This document shows positions 6,159 through 11,484 of a stretch of 13,961 bases of DNA, in pieces. Source of the DNA: MWDT01 sp035506315. GTDB taxonomy: Bacteria > Verrucomicrobiota > Verrucomicrobiia > Opitutales > Opitutaceae. The stretch lies in assembly GCA_035506315.1 (NCBI GenBank), contig DATJPQ010000138.1, positions 1 to 13,961 of the forward strand, read 5' to 3'. Positions within the stretch are counted from its first letter, which is position 1. Each line of letters begins with the position of its first letter. Made by a program: the position numbers and the translations under genes. The notes beneath the pieces were generated by a model. That model saw only the letters and a program-made list of their open reading frames with translations. It was not told the DNA's origin and ran no database searches.

Positions 6159-6542
6159 ATGAGCACCGCTTCGCCCGGCCTTTCGGCCCTTGGTCAAATT
6201 GCCTTCACCGTGAGCGATGTCGAACGCGCCACGGCATTTTTCCGCGATCAACTCGGCCTGCCCTTTCTCTTCGCCGCGCCGCCGGGCCTCGCCTTCTTCA
6301 ACTGTGGCGGCGTGCGCCTGATGGTGACGAAACCGCAGGGCGCAGGGGCCGTCGGCGCCAACTCGATTCTATATTTCAAGGTGGCCGACATCGACGCGAC
6401 CTACACGGCGTTGCAGGCGCGCGGGGTCGTTTTCGAGCGACCGCCGGCTCTCGTCGCCCGCCTGCCCGATCATGAGCTGTGGCTCGCCGCCTTCCATGAC
6501 CCGGAAGGCAATATCCTTGAGCTGATGAGCGAGAAACGCTGA
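6159..6542 (+). CDS. VOC (glyoxalase/bleomycin-resistance/dioxygenase) family protein
   Basis: Small metal-dependent-fold protein of 127 residues, a normal length for a single-domain VOC member with two beta-alpha-beta-beta-beta repeats. Repeat 1 opens with GQIAFTVSDVERATAFFRD, the classic VOC start, but with Gln where the first metal-binding His usually sits. Repeat 2 carries ILYFKVADID, and the C-terminus ends FHDPEGNILELM with the expected Glu ligand. The reaction is not deducible; members include lyases, epimerases, dioxygenases and antibiotic-binding proteins. The Gln/Glu pair leaves it open whether it is catalytic. Start ATG 6159 is the natural family start; the ribosome site is poor. 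It ends nine bases from the stop of the convergent feo operon. Confidence 0.85.
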   Translation: MSTASPGLSALGQIAFTVSDVERATAFFRDQLGLPFLFAAPPGLAFFNCGGVRLMVTKPQGAGAVGANSILYFKVADIDATYTALQARGVVFERPPALVARLPDHELWLAAFHDPEGNILELMSEKR

Positions 6543-6551
6543 CCGGAGCCG

Positions 6552-6701
6552 CTATCGCTTCAGCCGGGCCTTGAATGGGTCGGTCGGACAAGCACAACCG
6601 CCGCCGGGCTGGCCGCGGCGCGCGATGGCCCGCCAGCCGAGCCAGGCCACGGCGAGTACGACGGCAGCAAGTGCGATGACGGTTTGCAGGGTGGCGTTCA
6701 T
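6552..6701 (-). CDS. FeoB-associated Cys-rich membrane protein (49 aa)
   Basis: A 49-residue protein. An N-terminal membrane segment (about residues 5-25, TVIALAAVVLAVAWLGW) is followed by a basic stretch RAIARRG and a small Cys motif GGGCACPTD (Cys36, Cys38), then a basic tail. This layout matches the small FeoB-associated Cys-rich proteins found downstream of feoB in many bacteria. The ATG (6701) comes one base after the feoB TGA (6705-6703), so it is almost certainly co-translated with feoB. A role in Fe(II) transport or FeoB function is inferred from family and position. Its stop is nine bases from the stop of the converging VOC gene, leaving little room for a terminator. Confidence 0.85.
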   Translation of the reverse strand: MNATLQTVIALAAVVLAVAWLGWRAIARRGQPGGGCACPTDPFKARLKR

Positions 6702-6702
6702 T

Positions 6703-8787
6703 TCAAAATCCCAGGGCCCGACCGCCGTGATAGATGACCAGGCATACGACCCACGCGGTGCCGGTCATGTAAACGAGCTGGAAGGCGGGCCATTTCCACG
6801 AACCCGTCTCGCGCCGCACCACCGCAAGCGTGCTCAGGCATTGCATCGCGAAAACATAATAGATCATCAGCGTGAAACAAGTGAGCGGCGTGAAGAGCGG
6901 GCGGCCGTCGGGCCAGGTCGCCTGACGCAAGGCCTGGCGCAACGGCGTGGTGTCCTGGTTGTCCGTCTGGGCGTTGAACACCACGCCCATCGTGCTCACG
7001 AAGACTTCGCGCGCCGCCATCGAGGTCACGAGGCCGATGCCGATCTGCCAGTCGAAGCCGAGGGGCTTGATGACGGGCTCCAGCAGATGCCCCGCCTGGC
7101 CGGCGTAGCTGTGCGCCAGCTGCGCGCCGGGGGTCGCGCCCGCCGGCGCCTTCGGGTAGGCGGTGAGAAACCAGAGCACGATCGAGATGCCGAGGATGAC
7201 CGTGCCGGCGCTATGGAGAAACGCCCATGCCCGTTCCCACATCTGCCGCACGACGGCGGGCAATGCCGGCACGCGATACGGCGGCATCTCGAGGATCATC
7301 GGCGAGGGCGCGCCCTGGAGCAGCGTGCGCTTGAACAGCCACGCGAAGCCGAACGCGCCCACCGCCCCGAGCGTGTACATGAACAGGATCAGGCCGACCT
7401 TGGTGACGACCGGCACGCGGTCGCCCGGCACGAGCGCGGCGATCATCAGGAGGAACACCGGGAGGCGCGCCGAGCAGCTCATCAGCGGCGCCACGAGGAT
7501 GGTCGTGAGCCGGTCCCGCTTGTCCTCGATCGTGCGCGTCGCCATGATGCCCGGGATCGCGCAGGCGTGCGAGCTGAGCAGCGGAATGAACGCCCGGCCG
7601 TTGAGGCCGACGCGCCCCATCAGGCGGTCCATGAAAAACGCGGCGCGCGCCATGTAGCCGGTGCTTTCGAGCAGGCCGATGAAGAAAAACAACAGCATGA
7701 TCTGCGGGAGAAACACGAGCACCGCGCCCACGCCGCCGATCACCCCGTCGGTGAGCAGATCGCGCAAATCGCCCGGCGCCAGCAGGTGTTTCACCCCGTC
7801 CGCCAGCGCGGCCATGCGGCCGTCGATCCAGTTCATCGGATATTCGGCCAGCGTGAAAATGCTGAAGAACATCGCCGCCATCACCCCGAGAAAAACCACC
7901 CAGCCCCACCAGGGATGCGTGGCGATCGCGTCGATGCGATCGCTTACCGAACGACCGTTCGGAGCGACGCCCGGCTGCTCGACCAGATTCGCGCAAAGGC
8001 GGGCGATGGACTGATGCCGCGCATTGACGAGCGTCTCGGCCCAGTCGGTGCCCTCCGCCGCCCAACGTTGCTGCCACTGGCGCAAAATCTCCGCCGTTCG
8101 CGGATGCAACGGAGTCGAACCGGCCACGCGTACACTGTCCCGGTCGGTGAGCAACAGCAGCGCCTCGGCACGGGCGATGAGCGGCTGCTTGCCGTCGTGG
8201 TTCGTCAGCGAGGCCTGGAGCTCCGTGACGGCCGCCGCGATGGGCGCGGGCACGTCCCAATTGTGCCGCGAGAGGGGCAAATCGTGACGGCTCATCGCGA
8301 GTTTCAGCTCGATGAGACCCGTGCCGTTGATCGCCACGCACGGGATCACCGGGATGCCGAGCGCCTGCTCCATCCGGCCGAGGCGCAGGCGCAGGCCGGA
8401 CTGGGCGGCCAGGTCCATCATGTTGAGCACCAGAATCACGGGCCGGCCGAGATCGAGCACCTGGTGAACGAGGTACAGGTTGCGCTCAAGATTGGTGGCG
8501 TCGACGATGCAGATGATCCGGTCGGGTTGCGGCGTGTCGGCGCGGCGGCCGAGCAGCACGTCGCGCAACACCGCCTCGTCGGGCGCGCGGGCGGCCAGCG
8601 AATAGGCGCCGGGCAGATCGATCACCGTCATCGGCTGGCCATGCTGCGAATAGGCCGTGCCCTCGTGCTTCTCGACCGTCACGCCGGGATAATTCCCGAT
8701 CTTCTGGTTCAAGCCGGTGAGCGCGTTGAACAAGGTGCTTTTCCCGCAGTTCGGGGTGCCAACGAGTGCGTAAACCGGTGGACGCAT
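6703..8787 (-). CDS. feoB: Ferrous iron transport protein B (FeoB)
   Basis: Inner-membrane Fe(II) transporter with a cytoplasmic GTPase domain; 694 residues, within family range. G1 is GTPNCGKST (10-18), where Cys replaces the more usual Ser or Ala. The G2 region is GNYPGVTVEK (31-40), G3 is DLPG (57-60), G4 is NMMD (122-125) and the G5 region is around 151-157. A helical GDI-like domain follows to about 270. The membrane part starts near 292 with the Gate segments: VLVFLPQIMLLFFFIGLLES (357-376), GYMARAAFFMD, HACAIPGIMATRTI (407-420), CSARLPVFLL and AAREVFVSTMG (591-601). Start ATG 8787 puts the P-loop at the normal position. feoA lies 40 bp upstream and the small Cys-rich gene follows after one base; all are probably under the Fur box at 9130-9148. 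Confidence 0.97.
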   Translation of the reverse strand: MRPPVYALVGTPNCGKSTLFNALTGLNQKIGNYPGVTVEKHEGTAYSQHGQPMTVIDLPGAYSLAARAPDEAVLRDVLLGRRADTPQPDRIICIVDATNLERNLYLVHQVLDLGRPVILVLNMMDLAAQSGLRLRLGRMEQALGIPVIPCVAINGTGLIELKLAMSRHDLPLSRHNWDVPAPIAAAVTELQASLTNHDGKQPLIARAEALLLLTDRDSVRVAGSTPLHPRTAEILRQWQQRWAAEGTDWAETLVNARHQSIARLCANLVEQPGVAPNGRSVSDRIDAIATHPWWGWVVFLGVMAAMFFSIFTLAEYPMNWIDGRMAALADGVKHLLAPGDLRDLLTDGVIGGVGAVLVFLPQIMLLFFFIGLLESTGYMARAAFFMDRLMGRVGLNGRAFIPLLSSHACAIPGIMATRTIEDKRDRLTTILVAPLMSCSARLPVFLLMIAALVPGDRVPVVTKVGLILFMYTLGAVGAFGFAWLFKRTLLQGAPSPMILEMPPYRVPALPAVVRQMWERAWAFLHSAGTVILGISIVLWFLTAYPKAPAGATPGAQLAHSYAGQAGHLLEPVIKPLGFDWQIGIGLVTSMAAREVFVSTMGVVFNAQTDNQDTTPLRQALRQATWPDGRPLFTPLTCFTLMIYYVFAMQCLSTLAVVRRETGSWKWPAFQLVYMTGTAWVVCLVIYHGGRALGF

Positions 8788-8827
8788 GGGAAGGACGGAA
8801 TGACGGTAAGGCTGGAACGGCGACCGG

Positions 8828-9100
8828 TCAGCCCTGCGGTTTCTGTCCGTTTAGCCTTTCCACCATGATGTATTTGGCCGCGCTGCCGCTGAGGGCGATG
8901 CGCGTGCCGCAGATTTGGCAAAGCAAAGTATGCTGCCCGGAGATTCGCTCGATGACCGCCGATTCGCAGATGCCGATCTCGCGGAGGCGGGCGCAGACGT
9001 TGGCCTCGCCCTCCAAATCGCAAATACGCCCCGCCGTACCGACCGGAAGATCGGTCAGGCGGATACGTGCAGGTATGGGAGATTTGGTCGAGGAAGACAT
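8828..9100 (-). CDS. feoA: Ferrous iron transport protein A (FeoA)
   Basis: Small cytoplasmic SH3-like protein that works with FeoB. The 90-residue form starts MSSSTKSPIPARIRLTDLP and contains the FeoA signature pattern (LTDLPVGTAGRI, then CARLREIGI, IALSGSAAKYIMVE). Four Cys residues (CDLEGEANVC and CQIC within LLCQICGTR) are present. An in-frame GTG at 9163 would add 21 residues, but that extension would be encoded by the DNA carrying the Fur box and its AGGA touches the GTG, so ATG 9100 is preferred. It is the first gene of feoA-feoB-small Cys-rich protein. Confidence 0.92.
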   Translation of the reverse strand: MSSSTKSPIPARIRLTDLPVGTAGRICDLEGEANVCARLREIGICESAVIERISGQHTLLCQICGTRIALSGSAAKYIMVERLNGQKPQG

Positions 9101-9129
9101 CTGAAATGATGCAATCCCAAGAGTTGACT

Positions 9130-9148
9130 GAGACTCATTATCATTGTC
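9130..9148 (-). promoter_or_regulatory. Fur box upstream of feoA
   Basis: Read on the minus strand the site is GACAATGATAATGAGTCTC. It matches the Fur consensus GATAATGATAATCATTATC at 15 of 19 positions by my count. It ends 29 bp before the feoA ATG (9100). A TTGACA at 9150-9145 overlaps its upstream edge and may be a -35 element. Fe(II)-Fur repression of the feo operon is the expected regulation. Confidence 0.8.
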
Positions 9149-9205
9149 AACCCACGGTATCACTCCTTTTTGCTCTTCGCTGGATCGTTGCGGTTCGAGT
9201 TGTGA

Positions 9206-9240
9206 TGTAGCCTGTTATAGGCACAAATGACGCTCCACTG
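9206..9240 (-). repeat. Diverged relative of the 5880-6094 palindrome
   Basis: On the minus strand the tag TGGAGCGTCATTTGT (9237-9223) is identical over 15 bases to 5880-5894 on the plus strand. In both places it runs into a palindrome: here TGTGCC-TATAACA-GGCTACA (9225-9206), there TGTAACC-CATTA-GGTTACA. It lies between the chemoreceptor stop and the feo promoter. Confidence 0.65.
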
Positions 9241-9259
9241 AAGAAAATTTTCTCAGTGG
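9235..9259. repeat. Near-perfect palindrome spanning the chemoreceptor stop codon
   Basis: CCACTG at 9235-9240 pairs with CAGTGG at 9254-9259 around a nearly self-complementary AGAAAATTTTCT core. The only asymmetry is one extra A. The TGA of the chemoreceptor gene (9255-9253 on the minus strand) is part of it. It may act as an RNA 3' hairpin; no U-tract follows. Confidence 0.6.
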
Positions 9260-10404
9260 TTGAGCAATCTCTGGAAATTCACGTCGGCCGCCAGCACTCC
9301 TCCGACCGCGCCGTCGGCCCCGCGCAATGCGACCGCCACGGTAAAGCAGAAGTCCCCGGTGGCGGTTGACCGATAGATGTCGGTCGAGCAAACCCCTGGG
9401 CATCGCAACGCTTCACGGTACCAGGGCCGTTGCGTCCAATCGCGACCGAAGCCCGCCGGATCGTGGGCGACGCGGCCTTCCTTCCATCCGATATTGTCCA
9501 CGATCTGCCGCCCGTTCGCACCGGTGAAGTACACCAGCTCGAAATAGTCATGCTGCCGCAACCAGCCGGCCAGCTTGTGTTCCAGCCGGTCGCGCTCGCC
9601 TCTTCCGGTAACGAGTTCGGGCAACAGCCGCTCGACATCGCATTCCGCCCGGGCATGGGCCGCAAAACGAAAGACGCCGACCGACAACAGCAGCTGTTCC
9701 GCCAGTTCGCGGGCGTGGTCGCCGAGGGCATGCAGCGACTTCGCGCCCTCGAGCTGGCGTTCCGCGGAATGAGCCATGCCATGCACCTGCCCGTTCACCG
9801 CCTCGGCCGTGCGGGCCTCCTCCAGCTTGGCGTCGGTGGCGTGATCTCCGGTCACCGCGGCCACGCGCACGATGCTCGATTGCATCTCCTGCACCCGGTC
9901 TTCGATCAGGTGGGTCGTCTCGCCGGTGCGGTCGGCGAGGCGGTGCACTTCGTCCACGACCACCGCGAAGGCACGGCCCTGCTCACCGGCCCGGGCCGCC
10001 TCGATGCTGGCGTTGATGGACAGGATGCGGGTGTGGTCGGCGATGCGCGCGACCGTCGCCAGGGCGGCGCCCACCTGGCCGGAGGATTCGCGCAACTCGA
10101 CCACCGCCCGCTCGAGATCGAGCGTCAGGCGTTCCATCGTCTCGGCAATGGTGGCGGCGCGGCGTGCCTGCGCCTGGGCCTGGGTTTCCATCTCGGCGCC
10201 CAGCGCGGCCAACCGCGGCCCGAGCGCGGCGAGTTGCACCGAGGCGTACGCGATCCGGTCGAGCTGTGCCGGCGCCGCCAGCCCATTATCCCGCTGCTCC
10301 ACCACGAAGGGGGGAGCGGGTGCGGCCGAGGCGGACGCCGTCGAAGAACGGGTCCGCAAGTGCAGCAGTCTTTGGCGGGTTCTATGTAATAGTTCGGCGA
10401 CCAT
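9253..10404 (-). CDS. Soluble methyl-accepting chemotaxis-like protein with C-terminal PDC/Cache-like sensor
   Basis: A 383-residue receptor with no visible signal peptide or membrane segment. A variable N-terminus (1-45) leads into an Ala/Gln-rich coiled coil (about 48-120). The conserved signalling tip follows: ILSINASIEAARAGEQGRAF then AVVVDEVHRLAD (127-158), a good match to the MCP hairpin that binds CheA and CheW. A return helix runs to about 250. Residues about 285-383 resemble a PDC/Cache sensor: VYFTGANGRQIVDN, RDWTQRPWYREAL (321-333), Y344, then FTVAVAL and GGVLAADVNF. Sensor-after-signalling order and a cytoplasmic location are unusual. ATG 10404 has AAGGAGG at 10424-10418, 13 bases upstream, rather far. 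No other chemotaxis genes are in the window; the ligand is unknown. Confidence 0.88.
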   Translation of the reverse strand: MVAELLHRTRQRLLHLRTRSSTASASAAPAPPFVVEQRDNGLAAPAQLDRIAYASVQLAALGPRLAALGAEMETQAQAQARRAATIAETMERLTLDLERAVVELRESSGQVGAALATVARIADHTRILSINASIEAARAGEQGRAFAVVVDEVHRLADRTGETTHLIEDRVQEMQSSIVRVAAVTGDHATDAKLEEARTAEAVNGQVHGMAHSAERQLEGAKSLHALGDHARELAEQLLLSVGVFRFAAHARAECDVERLLPELVTGRGERDRLEHKLAGWLRQHDYFELVYFTGANGRQIVDNIGWKEGRVAHDPAGFGRDWTQRPWYREALRCPGVCSTDIYRSTATGDFCFTVAVALRGADGAVGGVLAADVNFQRLLNH

Positions 10405-10417
10405 GGTGGCAGGATCG

Positions 10418-10424
10418 CCTCCTT
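10418..10424 (-). promoter_or_regulatory. Strong but distant Shine-Dalgarno of the chemoreceptor gene
   Basis: AAGGAGG on the minus strand lies 13 bases upstream of ATG 10404. No nearer ATG or GTG in the right frame is visible, so the long spacing is probably real or the start is non-standard. Confidence 0.5.
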
Positions 10425-10503
10425 AGCACACCCCATGCTCAGGCGTGTAGCATCGCCCGGCAATTAGCGGTCACCCTGCGGGCAAACAGTCCGGCTTCTG
10501 TGC

Positions 10504-10538
10504 GGGCGAATTCAATTCGCCCCGAAACCCGCCCCTAC
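10504..10538. repeat. GC-rich palindrome and repeat-like tract at the 3' end of the 113-aa gene
   Basis: GGGCGAATT-C-AATTCGCCC (10504-10522) is a perfect 9-bp dyad and includes the TGA (10514-10512, minus strand) of the overlying gene. It runs into CCCGAAACCCGCCCCTAC (10521-10538), which on the minus strand starts GTAGGGGCGGG. That GTAGGG start is shared with the hairpin at 5797-5866. Confidence 0.55.
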
Positions 10539-10853
10539 GCCGACGCCGGCACCGAGGAGAAGTTCCTCCTCCTCCTCGGCCTCTTCGGCCGGCAGCTCCT
10601 CCATCGGGGCGAATCGTTCCGAGGAAAACCCGAGTTCCTGCTGGCCCTGGTGAAAAGGATCGGGCGGATTGTGCAATTCTTCCAGCAACAAGCCTACGGT
10701 GGCCGTGTCGCCACCCTTCACGATCTTCTCCCGCCCGAGAAATACTTCGCGCACGGTGTAGATCTTATCCTTTACCGGCAGCTGCTTGTAGATTGCCCGG
10801 ACAAATTCGGGAAACGTATCGTTGATGCAGATGACTTTCTGGCCTTTGACCAT
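10512..10853 (-). CDS. Hypothetical protein, 113 aa, acidic C-terminus
   Basis: I do not recognise a named family. Residues 1-55 look like a compact beta-rich domain: KVICINDTFPEF then YKQLPVKDKIYTVREVFLGR, with conserved-looking aromatic and Gly positions. Residues 56-82 (GLLLEELHNPPDPFHQ, then ELGFSSERFAPMEE) look like the rest of that domain. An acidic linker with a run of Glu (EEAEEEEE) follows. The last ~15 residues are Gly/Val/Ala-rich (GAGVGVGAGFGAN) and are encoded by repeat-like DNA, so they are probably not ancestral. It is translated on its own, with ATG 10853 and no clear ribosome site. Codon use and the coherent domain argue that it is real. Same direction as its neighbours; function unknown. 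Confidence 0.7.
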   Translation of the reverse strand: MVKGQKVICINDTFPEFVRAIYKQLPVKDKIYTVREVFLGREKIVKGGDTATVGLLLEELHNPPDPFHQGQQELGFSSERFAPMEELPAEEAEEEEELLLGAGVGVGAGFGAN

Positions 10854-10939
10854 TGGGAGTGGGGAATCGTACCATAAGGAACACAGAGGTCACGCCGAGA
10901 TTGCTGGCGGCGGGCCATGAGTGACGAAGGGTTCCGCAG

Positions 10940-11401
10940 TTACTCGATCCTGCCTTCGTCGAAATCGATCAGGTCGGGCACGCTCTTGATCTCGCCGGCG
11001 CGATCGGCGCAGCCCATCGCGGTCAATGCCTCCAGCAAAAACTCCTGTCCGGCGGGCGTCATGCCCTTCTGCACGAGATCGCGGTTCCATTTGGCCGCGC
11101 GCACGTCCCTGGGCAGGAGCGCCAGCAACCGGCGCTCGATCTCCGCATCGTCGGCCGACTCGCGCACGATTTGCTCCACCGCGTCCGGACCGATGCCGAG
11201 ATGCTGGCAGAGGAACCGGTCGAGGCCGCGTTTGAAGTTTTTCGCGTAGCTCGCCGGCAGCGCGCCATGCGCCTTCACGTATTGGCACTTGGCCAGGAAA
11301 CGCGGCAGGTAGAGCAGTCCCGTCGCCGCGTGCGGCAGATAGGGCGACGGCAGACAGGTCAGCACTTCGCCCGTGGAGCCGGGAATGGGTCGGGAGGGCA
11401 T
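10940..11401 (-). CDS. DUF5069 domain-containing protein
   Basis: A 153-residue protein resembling the DUF5069 family by its start: a Leu/Pro-rich YLPHAATGLLYLPRFLAKC block, then a Gly/Leu region around FKRGLDRFLCQHLGIGPDA and an acidic helix with EQIVRESADDAEIERRL. Function of the family is unknown. No signal peptide or membrane segment is visible. ATG 11401 is chosen; an in-frame TTG at 11437 would add 12 basic residues (TSLRRRARIGA) without a better ribosome site. The multihaem cytochrome gene ends 83 bases upstream on the same strand, so the two may share a transcript, but nothing ties their functions. Confidence 0.75.
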   Translation of the reverse strand: MPSRPIPGSTGEVLTCLPSPYLPHAATGLLYLPRFLAKCQYVKAHGALPASYAKNFKRGLDRFLCQHLGIGPDAVEQIVRESADDAEIERRLLALLPRDVRAAKWNRDLVQKGMTPAGQEFLLEALTAMGCADRAGEIKSVPDLIDFDEGRIE

Positions 11402-11484
11402 GGCGCCGATTCGGGCCCGGCGCCGGAGCGAGGTCAACGCGGATCAAACCGGCGGCGGCGTCCCGCTGCTGCCACGATGCGCAA

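Noticed and set aside
6098..6475. 125-codon frame starting just after the third palindrome
   Set aside because: It mostly overlaps the VOC gene in another frame and has a low-complexity Arg/Pro-rich product.
6540..6575. Bidirectional terminator between the VOC gene and the feo operon
   Set aside because: Only nine bases separate the two stops, and the nearby CCGG-based pairing is weak with no T-tract.
6571..8868. Long plus-strand frame opposite feoB (and similar ones opposite the cytochrome, rnd and deacetylase genes)
   Set aside because: High GC keeps antisense frames open. Their products are Arg/His/Gly-rich and low in coherent motifs, while the opposite strand encodes clear conserved proteins.
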